DNA of 60,001 bases from a virus. The position numbers and the translations under genes were made by a program. Location: positions 1-60,001 of IMG/VR virus record IMGVR_UViG_3300036859_000134. One strand, 5' to 3'. The first letter of the stretch is position 1. Each line of letters opens with the position of its first letter. Of the stretch, positions 38,222 through 48,400 are shown one piece after another. A model generated the notes under the pieces. That model was not told the origin of the DNA. It did no database searches and saw only the letters and a program-made list of their open reading frames with translations.

Positions 38222-40839
38222 GCGTCAAGGACCTGCCGGCGCTCGTCGGGCCTGACAACATCTCGCTGTTCCTGCAGCGCCTGGAGGCGATGCGCGAGCG
38301 CGTTCAGGTGCTGGGCGGGCACCGCGGCGATCAACTCGACCATGCCATCACCTGGCGCGACGCGATCGCGAGCGGGCTCGCTACTGTGGAATTCAAGCCG
38401 GGGGGGTCTGGTGCGCCAGGCCCCGCGGGCACGCCAGGCCCTGCGGGTCCGCCGGGAACCGGGCCGACACCGGACCTGACGCCGCCGCCGACGCCGACAG
38501 GTCTTCAGACCACGGCCACCTTCTCGAACATCATCATCGAGTGGGACCCCGCGACCTACACCCAGGGCCACGGCCACGGGCAGACGAACATCTACGGCGC
38601 GACCTGGAACGGCACCGGCACACCCCCGACGTTCGCCGATGCGGTGATGATCGGCTCGGCGCCCGGGGCGCTGACGATCTACGCGCACCCGACAGCGCTC
38701 GGCGTCAACTGGCACATCTGGATCAAGTGGCAGACCAAGGACGGTGTCGAGTCGACGTCACCCGCCGGCGGCACGAATGGCTCCGAGGCCACGACGGGGA
38801 AGATCGGTACCGCCGACCTCGGGTCGCTGATCGTTCAGGCGACGAACCTCGCGAACGGTTCCGTGACAGCGGCCAAGATCGCGGCGGCCGCGGTAGACAA
38901 GACGAAGTTCGCCTCCGGCATCACGCCGGTGGAGATCCTCGACGTGTTGCCCACCATCGGCAACTTCCGGGGCCGCACTGCTCTGCTGACGACCGACAAC
39001 AAGCTCTACCGGTTCAACGGCACGGCATGGACGAAGGCGGTGGACGGTGCCGATCTCGTGGTCAATTCCGTGACCACGGGATCGATCGCCGCGGGGGCGA
39101 TCAAGGCGCAGCAGATCGATGTCGGCGCGATCATCGCTTCCAAGCTGGTGGTCCAGAACAGAGACGCTGCTGACCCGGACCCAGCCTTCTATGACGTGTC
39201 GTTCTGGACAAACGGCGGCGCGGCGTATCCGCCGGGGGTCGGGGTCGGCGAAAACGTTGGCTGGCCCGTGAAGCGCACGCTGGTGTTTGCCAGCACCGGC
39301 GGCAACTTCGACTTCACGACCCAGTTTTTCCCCATGGAACTGGGCGCGACCTATCGTTTCAAGGTCACGATGTTCGTGGCGTCTGCGGTCGGTGGGGAGT
39401 TCTCGGCGTACGCCCATTTCCCGCAGCAGGTGTGGTTCCCGCTGGGGGCCACGTCCGGTACCAGCGCTGTCACCGGGCTCCCGAAGTTCAACCTCTCGAC
39501 GCGAGACGTCTGGTACACCTTCACCGGCACATACACCAACAGCGCCACGCTGCTGAGCACGGTAAATCCGAACAACAGGACGCAGTTCCGGTTCGCCGGC
39601 AACCTGACTGGCGGCAATCTCCACATCGCCATCGAGATGGTCCGCGTCGCCGACGCGGATCTGATTGTTGACGGCGCCGTCATCGCCAGCAAGATCGCTG
39701 CAGGCGCCATCGCTGTCGGCTCCGCGGCCATCGAGAACGGCGCGATCCGCAACGCGCTGATCGCGAACCTCGCGGTCGACGACGCCAAGATCGCGAGCAT
39801 GAGCGTGGCCAAGCTCATCGCAGGGTCAATCTCGGTCGGCGCGTACATCCAGAGCACGAACTACGTCAGCGGATCAGCAGGCTGGCGCATCGACGGCGCA
39901 GGTGGTGCCGAGTTCTCGTTCGGCATGATCCGCGGCACGCTGCTCGCATCGCAGGTCTCGGCGAACCTGATCACCGCCACGATGATCGACAGCCGCAACC
40001 TGACGATCAAGGACGGCAGCGGGAACATCATCTTCGGTGCCAGCCAGAACCTGGATTGGGGGCGCATCGCAGGAGCGGCCAAGCCCCAGGGCTGGCGGGT
40101 TGTCTCCCAAGGGCTGGGCGCAACAGGTGTTCCTGCCGGGGCGGGGCTCTACAACGCAGACACGGGCGCACAGGTGTTTGGGGCCGTTCGCTCCTACATG
40201 CTGGCGCAATGGCGCCGCAGTGACGGTGCGCTCGATTTCGCGCAGACCTATGACGTGTACAACAGCGGGGAGGTAACGGCGGGCCGTGGCGCAGCGCAGC
40301 TGGCGGCCCAGATGAACCTCATCGCCTCCGACCACATCTTTGCGCTGTACACCTTTGACGAGCCGGCAAATCTTCGTCTCACTGGGGGCTTGCCTGCCGC
40401 GATCTATCGCTGCGGTGGCACGCCGGGGAAGTTCGAGAGCACCGGATTCGCGGGCCGGGGCGCCTACCTGCTGATCGGCATCGGTGGCTGCGGACCCGGC
40501 AATGCCTTCTATGAGGGCTACGCAGGAAGCGGTGCGGACACCGGCGGCGACGGCCCGGACAACGCTTGGCTCGATGTCACCTTCTACATCGCCAACGGCA
40601 ACCCGATCGTCAGCGGCGCGGGGCTCGGCGGGTTCCAGATCAACGGCAGCAACATCAGCACCTACATCGCGTCGGCTGCGATCAGTGCGGCGTACATCTC
40701 TAGCCTCAGCGTCGGCCTGCTCTCGACGGCCATCAACGGTGGCGCAAGCAGTGGCGCACGGATCGAGATGGCCTCGAACGTGATCAAGGTCTTCGACTCC
40801 AGCAACGTTGTTCGCGTGAAGCTGGGCAACCTCGCGTGA
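38218..40839 (+). CDS. Tail fibre or tip protein with collagen-like segment, 873 aa
   Basis: The N-terminal virion-attachment part (LVGPDNISLFLQRLEAMRER) is followed by a short collagen-like run (GAPGPAGTPGPAGPPG, about residues 64-80) and a fibronectin-like segment. The middle has repeated helical/beta units VTAAKIAAAAVDKTKF, IAAGAIKAQQIDVGAIIASK and SKIAAGAIAVGSAAIENGAI, typical of trimeric tip proteins (phage host-specificity repeats). The C-terminal part is beta-rich with Gly/Ser. It likely contacts the host surface. It is the largest fibre gene of the window but carries no DGR variable repeat. Confidence 0.8.
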   Translation: MSVKDLPALVGPDNISLFLQRLEAMRERVQVLGGHRGDQLDHAITWRDAIASGLATVEFKPGGSGAPGPAGTPGPAGPPGTGPTPDLTPPPTPTGLQTTATFSNIIIEWDPATYTQGHGHGQTNIYGATWNGTGTPPTFADAVMIGSAPGALTIYAHPTALGVNWHIWIKWQTKDGVESTSPAGGTNGSEATTGKIGTADLGSLIVQATNLANGSVTAAKIAAAAVDKTKFASGITPVEILDVLPTIGNFRGRTALLTTDNKLYRFNGTAWTKAVDGADLVVNSVTTGSIAAGAIKAQQIDVGAIIASKLVVQNRDAADPDPAFYDVSFWTNGGAAYPPGVGVGENVGWPVKRTLVFASTGGNFDFTTQFFPMELGATYRFKVTMFVASAVGGEFSAYAHFPQQVWFPLGATSGTSAVTGLPKFNLSTRDVWYTFTGTYTNSATLLSTVNPNNRTQFRFAGNLTGGNLHIAIEMVRVADADLIVDGAVIASKIAAGAIAVGSAAIENGAIRNALIANLAVDDAKIASMSVAKLIAGSISVGAYIQSTNYVSGSAGWRIDGAGGAEFSFGMIRGTLLASQVSANLITATMIDSRNLTIKDGSGNIIFGASQNLDWGRIAGAAKPQGWRVVSQGLGATGVPAGAGLYNADTGAQVFGAVRSYMLAQWRRSDGALDFAQTYDVYNSGEVTAGRGAAQLAAQMNLIASDHIFALYTFDEPANLRLTGGLPAAIYRCGGTPGKFESTGFAGRGAYLLIGIGGCGPGNAFYEGYAGSGADTGGDGPDNAWLDVTFYIANGNPIVSGAGLGGFQINGSNISTYIASAAISAAYISSLSVGLLSTAINGGASSGARIEMASNVIKVFDSSNVVRVKLGNLA

Positions 40840-40840
40840 C

Positions 40841-41107
40841 ATGGCATTCGGGCTGCAGATCCTCGGACCCTCTGGACAGGTCTGGTTCGACTCGAACGAC
40901 GCCACGGGAGGCGTGCCCGTCGGGCTGCACGCCGGCTCGAGCTCGTTCACCAACACGTACCCCTCACTGGCGGGCCGCACGCTCGAAGTGCTGGCAATGT
41001 CCCTCGGTGGCACGGATGGCGTGACGGTGGACCACTCCCTGGGTTATCCGCGGATGACCGTCTCGGTGGGCGATGCGTCGCGCGTCTGGCTGGCGGTGGT
41101 GCGCTGA
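40841..41107 (+). CDS. Small tail-associated beta protein, 88 aa
   Basis: MAFGLQILGPSGQVWFDSND then VLAMSLGGTDGVTVDHSLGY. Shares its first six residues (MAFGLQ) with the next gene, and both follow the fibre gene, suggesting a common attachment segment. Its stop overlaps the next ATG by one base. Confidence 0.65.
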   Translation: MAFGLQILGPSGQVWFDSNDATGGVPVGLHAGSSSFTNTYPSLAGRTLEVLAMSLGGTDGVTVDHSLGYPRMTVSVGDASRVWLAVVR

Positions 41108-41850
41108 TGGCGTTCGGTCTTCAGGTCGAGAACCCGCTAGGCAACCTGGTGGTGAGCACCGAGGGCTTCGGCGCCAACTACATCGGCAAGGCTTCGTATC
41201 TCTCCGACGTGCAAGCCTTCACGCCTGTCGGCGGAGCCGGAACGTACACCAACCACAAGAAGTACCGCATCACCACCACCACCTCGGCCATCGCGGTATT
41301 CCTCAAGCTGACCAGCAACAAGTGCGGGGTCACCGAGATCGTGCACAGCGGCGACAACTGGGACATCACGGTCTTCAACGAGGGGGCAGGAGGTGGGACC
41401 TACGGCTTCGGCACCCAAGCCGCGGCGGACGTGTACTGCTTTGCGCGGCCGACATCGACGTCGGCCTATGGCCTGGCCTTGTACGACGGCGCCGGCAATC
41501 TCGCGTACGACATCGGCGGCCCGCAGCCACCGCTGTTCTTCAAGCACCGCCTCGCGATGGCTGCAAACGTCAACAGCGCGGCGATGCCCTCGGGCTATAC
41601 GACGCCAGCATTCCTCATCTGCTCGGCCGGGTTCAACGATCCCGCGCAGGTGTTGATCGATGCCGGCCTGGGTCGCTATCGCGCCGACGCCTACGTGTAC
41701 GGCGTGGCGCTCAGCGGCGGAAACATCGTTCGCCAGAGCGCGAAGGTGCGCTACGGCGAGGTGGCCGACTACGGCGCTGAGTCGCCACCCACCGGAGACG
41801 AGCCGGCCGCCGTCTCCCTGTACCTCATCGAGGCCGGCGGACTCACCTGA
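41107..41850 (+). CDS. Tail-associated beta protein, 247 aa
   Basis: Starts MAFGLQVENPLGNLVVSTEG, like its neighbour, then beta-rich with YRITTTTSAIAVFLKLTSNK and AFLICSAGFNDPAQVLIDAG. A receptor-contact or tail-tip role is inferred from position. It ends at TGA 41848-41850. Confidence 0.65.
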   Translation: MAFGLQVENPLGNLVVSTEGFGANYIGKASYLSDVQAFTPVGGAGTYTNHKKYRITTTTSAIAVFLKLTSNKCGVTEIVHSGDNWDITVFNEGAGGGTYGFGTQAAADVYCFARPTSTSAYGLALYDGAGNLAYDIGGPQPPLFFKHRLAMAANVNSAAMPSGYTTPAFLICSAGFNDPAQVLIDAGLGRYRADAYVYGVALSGGNIVRQSAKVRYGEVADYGAESPPTGDEPAAVSLYLIEAGGLT

Positions 41851-41957
41851 TGGCCATGTTCTGGGCCTGTATCGGTCCTCCGAAACGGGATGGCCACCGG
41901 CAGACTGCTTCGCGCCCGATCAATGACAACTCCAGGAGCCGCCATGACTCTGCGTAG
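41850..41957 (+). CDS. Very small basic ORF, 35 aa (uncertain)
   Basis: ATG 41850 overlaps the previous stop (TGATG), giving MAMFWACIGPPKRDGHRQTA then SRPINDNSRSRHDSA. Its end overlaps the lipoprotein start in another frame. Translational coupling is its only support. Confidence 0.3.
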   Translation: MAMFWACIGPPKRDGHRQTASRPINDNSRSRHDSA

Positions 41958-42108
41958 CCTCATTCTCGTCACTGTGTTTTGCCTCACCGCCTGCGGTGGT
42001 GGCGGCAGTGACAACCAGATCGAAGCCAGCAAGGCCTGCAAGGCCGGCCCCAAGCAGGACTTGGTGGCGACGCCGTCAGACGGCGACCAGCTGCCGCCCT
42101 GCATTTGA
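41944..42108 (+). CDS. Small lipoprotein, 54 aa
   Basis: MTLRSLILVTVFCLTACGGG: hydrophobic signal followed by the lipobox LTAC, then a Gly-rich stretch and a short polar domain with two Cys. Ribosome site AGGAG lies before ATG 41944. It would be lipid-anchored in the membrane; an o-spanin or exclusion factor is possible, unproved. Confidence 0.7.
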   Translation: MTLRSLILVTVFCLTACGGGGSDNQIEASKACKAGPKQDLVATPSDGDQLPPCI

Positions 42109-42189
42109 CGGCCGCGCATCCGCCGTTGAAATCAGCGGGACGGCGGATAGCGTAGGGGCGAGCCCGGCACCGGGCGTCAAGGCCCGCCC

Positions 42190-42789
42190 GTGATCGACCT
42201 GCACCTGTTCCGCCGCGCTGCTGCTGCCCACCTGGGGCAGATGCTGACACCCGAGGTGGCGGCGCAGATCGAGATGGCCTGCCGCATCGTGCGCGCGCCC
42301 GTCGACCTCGAAGCGCTCGGCAGCGAAACGCACGGGGACTACGTGCTGCGCGCCGAGCGGATGGCCGACATCCTCGACGAACTGCACCCGCTGCACGTCG
42401 CGCACTGGCAGGAGACCGAGAAGCACCGCCACGGCCTGCCGCTTGAGCCGGACTACGACTACATGCTCGGGCGCGAGCGCGACGGGACCATGGTGCAGTT
42501 CACGCTGCGCCGCGGTGGTGTTCTCGTCGGCAACCTCCGCATGTACCTGGGCCTGTCGCGCCACAGCGGCACTCGGTTTGCGCAGGAGGACACGTTCTAC
42601 GTCATGCCGGAGCACCGCAAGGGCCTGCTGGCCATCCGCTTCTGGCAGTTCATGGAGCGGGCGGTCCGAGCGCTCGGTGCGGTCGAGATCCGCACCGACT
42701 CGAAGTTGATCAACAGGGTGAACAGGCTCAACGAGTACCTCGGGTACACGCCGGTCGCCACGAAATTCGTCAAGGTCTTTCAGGAGTAG
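42190..42789 (+). CDS. GNAT-fold acetyltransferase-like protein
   Basis: 199 residues, GTG start. VQFTLRRGGVLVGNLRMYLG then DTFYVMPEHRKGLLAIRFWQ FME, the strand plus acetyl-CoA loop of GNAT enzymes (R/Q-x-x-G-x-G/A replaced by RKGLL), and the final EYLGYTPVATKFVKVF. Such proteins lie among internal virion genes of Bcep22-, N4- and T7-like phages; substrate unknown. Confidence 0.8.
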   Translation: MIDLHLFRRAAAAHLGQMLTPEVAAQIEMACRIVRAPVDLEALGSETHGDYVLRAERMADILDELHPLHVAHWQETEKHRHGLPLEPDYDYMLGRERDGTMVQFTLRRGGVLVGNLRMYLGLSRHSGTRFAQEDTFYVMPEHRKGLLAIRFWQFMERAVRALGAVEIRTDSKLINRVNRLNEYLGYTPVATKFVKVFQE

Positions 42790-42793
42790 GCCC

Positions 42794-43870
42794 ATGTGCT
42801 CGGACGCCCCGGACACCAGCGGAATAAACGCCGCGGCCCAAGCGAACGCAGCGATCGCCAAGGAAGCGCTCGACTGGTACAAGCAGGAGTACGCGAGGAC
42901 CGCGCCTCAGCGAGACGAGGCAGCCGTGAAGGCAGGCGAGGTCACCGACGCGCAGATCGCGTCGATGAAGCAGCAGAGCGAGCTCGCCCAAGACTACGCC
43001 GACTACAACAAGTCCACCTTCAGACCGCTCGAGCAGGGCATCGTCACGGACGCCCAGAGCTACGACACCGATGCGCGCCGCGAGGCGGCTGCGGCCAGCG
43101 CGACGGCCGACGTGCGCACCGCGATGTCGAACGCGCAGGGCGCCACGACTCGCGCGCTCAATCGCATGAACGTGAACCCGGCTGCTGGCCGGGCCGTGTC
43201 AATGCAGAACGCGCTCGCGCTGGAGGGCGCCAAGGCCGAGGCCGGTGCCGCGACGAACGCGCGCCAGACGGTGGAAGCCACCGGCCGCGCGATGAAGATG
43301 GACGCGGCGAGCCTCGGGCGCAATCTGCCGTCGGCGCAGGCCACTGCCATCCAGACCGGCACGAATGCAGGCAACAGCGCTGTCGGCGCGTCGAACGCCA
43401 GCCTCGCAGCGTCGCAATCCGGCGCGGCAATGATGGGCCAGGGCTTCAACACCGCCATCGGCGCCAACCAGAGCGCTGGCAGCCTGTACGGCACGGCCGG
43501 GTCGCTGACGAATCAGGCGCGCGGCCAGGACCTGGAGTTCATGAGCAGCGTCTTCGGCTCGGCGATGAAGAGCGACCGCAGGGTCAAGACGGGCACCGGC
43601 AAGCGCAAGAGTGGCGCGTCGATGCTCAAGGCCATCGAGGACACGCCGGTGCACGAGGGCTGGCGCTACGACACGGCCAAGGGAGGCCCCGACGACGGCG
43701 GCCAGCCACACGACGGGCCTATGGCCCAGGACGTGAAGAAGACGATGGGCGAGGAGGCCGCACCGGGCGGCACGGACATCGATCCGATCACCGTGCAGGG
43801 CAACCTCATCGGCGCCGTGCAGGAACTCAGCAAGCGGGTCGGCCGCATGCAGAAAGCAATGGGGCGCTGA
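42794..43870 (+). CDS. Internal virion protein with S74-like C-terminal domain
   Basis: 358 residues. Helical Ala/Gln-rich N-terminal part (INAAAQANAAIAKEALDWYK, then QGATTRALNRMNVNPAAGRA). From about residue 258, SDRRVKTGTGKRKSGASMLK and GPMAQDVKKTMGEEAAPGGT DID with VQGNLIGAVQELSKRVGRMQ match the intramolecular-chaperone (peptidase S74) domain, which usually trimerises tail fibres and then cleaves itself. Its presence on an internal-type protein is common in this phage group. Confidence 0.8.
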   Translation: MCSDAPDTSGINAAAQANAAIAKEALDWYKQEYARTAPQRDEAAVKAGEVTDAQIASMKQQSELAQDYADYNKSTFRPLEQGIVTDAQSYDTDARREAAAASATADVRTAMSNAQGATTRALNRMNVNPAAGRAVSMQNALALEGAKAEAGAATNARQTVEATGRAMKMDAASLGRNLPSAQATAIQTGTNAGNSAVGASNASLAASQSGAAMMGQGFNTAIGANQSAGSLYGTAGSLTNQARGQDLEFMSSVFGSAMKSDRRVKTGTGKRKSGASMLKAIEDTPVHEGWRYDTAKGGPDDGGQPHDGPMAQDVKKTMGEEAAPGGTDIDPITVQGNLIGAVQELSKRVGRMQKAMGR

Positions 43871-43871
43871 C

Positions 43872-45431
43872 ATGCCACTTCCGATGCTCCTCGCGCTGGG
43901 CCTGATGGGCGCCGGCGGCTACCAAAAGTACCAGCAGAACCAGCAGGACCTCGCGGACGCGCAGGCCGATCGCGAGTTCAAGGCGAAGGAACGCCAGCGC
44001 ATGACGGACCTGTGGGCGCGCGACGACAAGCTGCGCTCCGACATCGCCGCCGCCGGCAAGCCGGCCGCTGTGCAGAACGGTGCGACCGTGGCCGGCATCG
44101 CGTCGGCTCCCGCGACCTACGACGACGCCGACGTGGCGGCGAGCGACGCGCGCCAGGTGCGTCAGGCTGCACTGGCCACCGGTACCGACGCGCCCGCCGT
44201 GTCGGTCACGCCGACCGCGGTGGTCAACGGCCAGGCCTACGGCGACACGGCGGCGGCCAAGACCGCGGCCGACGCCTACAACAAGCCCGGGGCTCGGGCT
44301 CAACGCACGTACGACGCCCTGGTGGCCAACGGCCAGATCAACCAGGCGGAGGACCTGCGCGCGAAGACGACGCAGGGCGACCTCGCCGGTCTCCAGCTCG
44401 ATGCCGCCAAGCAGGCGCGCCTCGACGACGCCTACAACCGCGACCTCATGGCCAAGGTGCCGCTCAACGACTGGGGCGCGCTGGAGAAGTTCGTCAACGA
44501 CACCAAGGGTGACGGCCGGGGCGGCGGCCTGAAGGTGAAGCTCGTGAAGTCCGACGACGGCAAGACCGTCACGGTGCACAAGGTCGGCGACGATGGCAGT
44601 ACCTCGCCGATGGCGCAGGTCGCCAACACCCCGGAAGGTTTCGCGGGGCTCGTTCGTGGCGCGGTGATGCAGCTGTCGCCCGAGTCGAAGCTGCAGCACG
44701 TCATCGACACGGCCAAGACGACGGAGGACCGCCGCCGCTGGGAAGCCGAGTTCGGCGTAAAGCAGACCGAGAGCCAGGCGCGCATCACCGCGGAGAACCG
44801 CCGCGCGTCGGCCGAGGAGCGGCGGGCCACCGCGGACGAGCGCCGCGCGAACCTCGCGGAGAAGGCGCTGGACGTGAAGAAGAGCGGCATCGTCGATCGC
44901 ATGTCCGAGGTCGACAAGGTGCAGTTCGGCAACCTCGCCAAGCAGGCAGAGACCATCAACTCCGCCATTGCAAAGTCGCAGGCCGAGGGCATGTGGAACC
45001 CGGATTCCCCGGGCTCGAAGCAGCTCATGGAACGGCAGGCGACGATCAGCGGGATGATGGCGAAGCTCGTGAGCCAGTACGACGACAGCGCGAGCGATGC
45101 GGACCCGCTGGGCATCATGGGCAAGGGCTCGGCACCGGCCAAGCCTCCGGCGAAGGCAAAGGAGCCGCCGCCCGTCGTCCCCGCGCGCGCGAGCATGGCC
45201 GCCGCAGCGCCGCTCGTCGCGGCTGCTGCGCCTGCTGCCCCCGACCCGGCGACTATTCGCCAGCAGCGCATCCAGGAGATCACCCGCCAGCTGGCCACCG
45301 ACGACACCATCAAGTCAGGTGGCCTGGGCGGCATGGGCATGCGCGCCGTCCAGGCGGGGGCTCTGCCGCTGGGCATCGGCGGCCGGCGCGCGCTTGAAGA
45401 AGAGCTCGCGAACCTGCAGACGGGGAAATAG
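43872..45431 (+). CDS. Internal virion protein, 519 aa
   Basis: N-terminal hydrophobic patch (MPLPMLLALGLMGAGGYQKY), then helical Ala/Lys/Asp-rich body, a strong coiled coil (RASAEERRATADERRANLAE), and a Pro/Ala linker. The layout and place between two other internal virion genes suggest an ejected protein that helps DNA cross the cell envelope. No enzyme motif is seen. Confidence 0.7.
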   Translation: MPLPMLLALGLMGAGGYQKYQQNQQDLADAQADREFKAKERQRMTDLWARDDKLRSDIAAAGKPAAVQNGATVAGIASAPATYDDADVAASDARQVRQAALATGTDAPAVSVTPTAVVNGQAYGDTAAAKTAADAYNKPGARAQRTYDALVANGQINQAEDLRAKTTQGDLAGLQLDAAKQARLDDAYNRDLMAKVPLNDWGALEKFVNDTKGDGRGGGLKVKLVKSDDGKTVTVHKVGDDGSTSPMAQVANTPEGFAGLVRGAVMQLSPESKLQHVIDTAKTTEDRRRWEAEFGVKQTESQARITAENRRASAEERRATADERRANLAEKALDVKKSGIVDRMSEVDKVQFGNLAKQAETINSAIAKSQAEGMWNPDSPGSKQLMERQATISGMMAKLVSQYDDSASDADPLGIMGKGSAPAKPPAKAKEPPPVVPARASMAAAAPLVAAAAPAAPDPATIRQQRIQEITRQLATDDTIKSGGLGGMGMRAVQAGALPLGIGGRRALEEELANLQTGK

Positions 45432-45433
45432 GC

Positions 45434-48400
45434 ATGCCGAGCATCGCCGACCTGCGCAAGAAGCTCCCATACCTCGACGGACTCGACGATCAGCAGGCCG
45501 TCAACGTCATCCAGCAGGTGTACTACCCGAGCGTGTCGCGCGACGTGCTCGCGCAGCGCCTGGGCGTCCAAGCACCGGAAGCACCGCCGCCGAGCGACGG
45601 CATCGTGCGGCGCATGGGTGACGTCGGCCTGTCGCTGGCCAAGGGCGTCATCGAGGTGCCCGAGGCAGCCGTCGGCCTGGCCGACCTCGCCACGGGCGGA
45701 CGCGTCGGCAAGATGGCCGAGGCCATGGGCTACCGGCCGAAGGAGGCCCGCGAGTTCCTCGACCAGTACTACAGCGACTCGGCGAAGGCGGCGCAGCAGA
45801 AGGTGAACGATGCGAAGGGCATCGTGGACACCACGGTCGCGGCGCTGCAGAACCCATCGGTGATCGTGAACTCGGCGGCCGAGTCGCTGCCGTCGATGGG
45901 GCTCGGTGGCGTGATCGGCCGCGGTGCCGTCGCGATCGCGCCGCGCATGTCGCCGGTCATTGCCGGCGCGATCGGCGAGGGCGCGGTGTCGGCCGGCCAG
46001 AACGCGGAGCAGGTGCGCGAGGAGGGCCCGAACGGCACGCTCACCGGCAAGCAGTCGGCGATCCTGGCCGCATCCGGCGCGCTCACCGGCGGGCTGAGTC
46101 TGCTCGGTGGCAAGGTGGCGCAGAAGCTGGGCATCCACGACGTGGACACCATGCTGGCCACCGCCGGCAAGAGCGATGCCGCGCGCAAGGGCATCGTGCG
46201 CAGCACCATCGAAGGTGCGCTCTCCGAGGGCATCCTCGAAGAGATGCCGCAGTCCGTGCAGGAGCAGGTCGCGCAGAACCTCGCGCAAGGCAAGCCGCTG
46301 GACGATGGTGTCGATCAGCAGGCCGTGCTCGGCGCGCTCACCGGCGGCCTCATGGGCGGCGGAGCGAACGCCCTGCACGGCGCCCAAGCTGCGCCGCAGA
46401 AGCTGCCCGAGACCGGCCCGATGTCGCGCGCGGTGAATGCGGGCATCGACAGCGGTGCAGTGGCGTTCCAGCCGGTCCCGGTACCGGCGGCCAAGCCCGC
46501 GGAGCCGGCCATCGCCGAACCGTCGTCGGACAGCATTCCTTTCGAGGCCGATCCGCGCTTCGCGCAGGCGCCGGCGGCGGACATCGCCATCGGTGAGGGT
46601 GGCCTGCTCGGCACGCACGAGGCCGTCGAGTCGCAGCCTGGTGCCTTCGAGGTGCGGCCGATCGGTACGAGCGCCGGCATGGTCGCGCCCGGCGTCTACG
46701 AGGCCGCGCCGACGCCGGCCGCTCCGCAGCGCCAACTCGAGCGTCCGGCGCCGGTGGAGGCGTCGCCGCCTGCAGCCGCGAACCCTGCGCCGGAGACGTT
46801 GGCGCCAGGGCCTGCTGCTGCTGCGCCGCAGACGAAGGGGCCTTTCTCGTCCGTGCAAGAGGCCGAGGGCTACATCTCGCAGCAGCGGCGCGCCGCGAGC
46901 GCGAACCTGCCCGTTGCACTTCCCATCGAGCACGCCGACGGCAGCGTCGGTGTGGCCACCTCCGGCTCTCCGGATTTCGAGACGGCGAAGCAGCAGGACG
47001 TGACGCGCCAGCGCGCCGCCGCCGGCATCCTCGACGGCGACGTGATGAACGCGAGTGGCAGCCCGTTCAAGAACCAGGGCGCCGCGCGACGCGCGCTCAA
47101 GGCGAACCCCGGGACGGTGATCGCGGAGGTCAAGGGCGGTTGGGTGCTGCGGAAAGGACCTGCCGATGTCAGCGTGGATGTGGCCGCTGGACGAGGCGCT
47201 GGAGACAGCGGTGATGGCGGGCGCTCTGAGCCTGCTGGAGGCGAACAAGCTGCAGGACGAGCACCTGTTGAACCCGTACCTGCCGTACCCGCTGGAGCTG
47301 ATGCCGGCGGTGCTGAAGTGGCGCCTGTTCGCGATGGACAGCAACGAGATGACGCGGCAGTAGTCGATGCCGCGGCTCATGAGGCTGCGACCTCGCCGAC
47401 GAACGACTTGCCGCAGCCCACCGAGGCGCAGCGCGAGGCGGGCAACTTCAAGATGGGCCACGCCAAGGTGTCCGGCCTTGACGTGACCGTCGAGTACCCG
47501 AAGGGTTCGGAGCGCACCGGCACCAGTGCTTCAGGCGAGCAATGGCGCCGGCCGATGAATGCCCACTATGGCTACATCAAACGCACCGAGGGCGCCGACG
47601 GCGAGAACGTCGATGTCTACGTGGGCCCGTCGCCTGACGCGCCGAAAGCCTACGTGGTCGACCAGACCAAGGCCGACGGCTCGTTCGATGAGCACAAGGT
47701 CATGCTCGGCTACAGGTCGATGGGCGCGGCCCGCAAGGCCTACCTGTCGCACTACCCCAAGGGGTGGAAGGTCGGCGCGATCACCGAAGCGCCGGTCGAG
47801 GATTTCAAGGCCTGGCTGAGGGATGGCGACGCGACCAAGCCATTCGCCTCGAGTACCGCGCCGAAGGGCGCACAGGAAACGGCCGCCCCTGAACCTCAAA
47901 GCGCGGCCGAGCACCCAGGAGAGAACCATGGCGAAGAAGGGCAAGGGCGGCGGCAAGAAGTGCTGACGCCGGGGGCGCCGGAGGCTGGTGCGCCGGCGCC
48001 CACCCCAGACCGCAAGCCACGCAAGACAAAGCGCGAGCCTGAGACCGTCGAGGATCGCACTCCGCCGGTGATCGCCGACGCCGGCGAGAAGATCGGCGGC
48101 GCTCGCAAGGACCGCTGGAAGGAGCGCGGCCTCAGCGTGGCCGACCTCGACGCCATGAGCGAGTCGGAGGGCGCCGAGCTCGCGACGAAGGCGAACGTGT
48201 GGAAGCCGGACTACGCGGCGATGGTGGCCGGCGGCACGCCGCCCAAGCATGCAGCGCTCGTCAAGGTGGTGTACGACCGGCTGGCCGCTCAGCCGGCGCG
48301 TAACACACCAGAAGGCCGGCGCGCCTACGTGCAGATGATGCAGGCCGTACGCGCCGCGTTCGGCTCTCTCGACGGGACGCAGGACCCGCGCCGCGCGATG

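Noticed and set aside
38218-40839. Tail fibre as a DGR target
   Set aside because: No sequence like the template repeat is seen at its end or elsewhere in it.
44432-47461. 1009-codon open frame on the minus strand
   Set aside because: It mirrors the codon bias of the two plus-strand virion genes, has His/Arg/Leu-rich shadow composition and no ribosome site.
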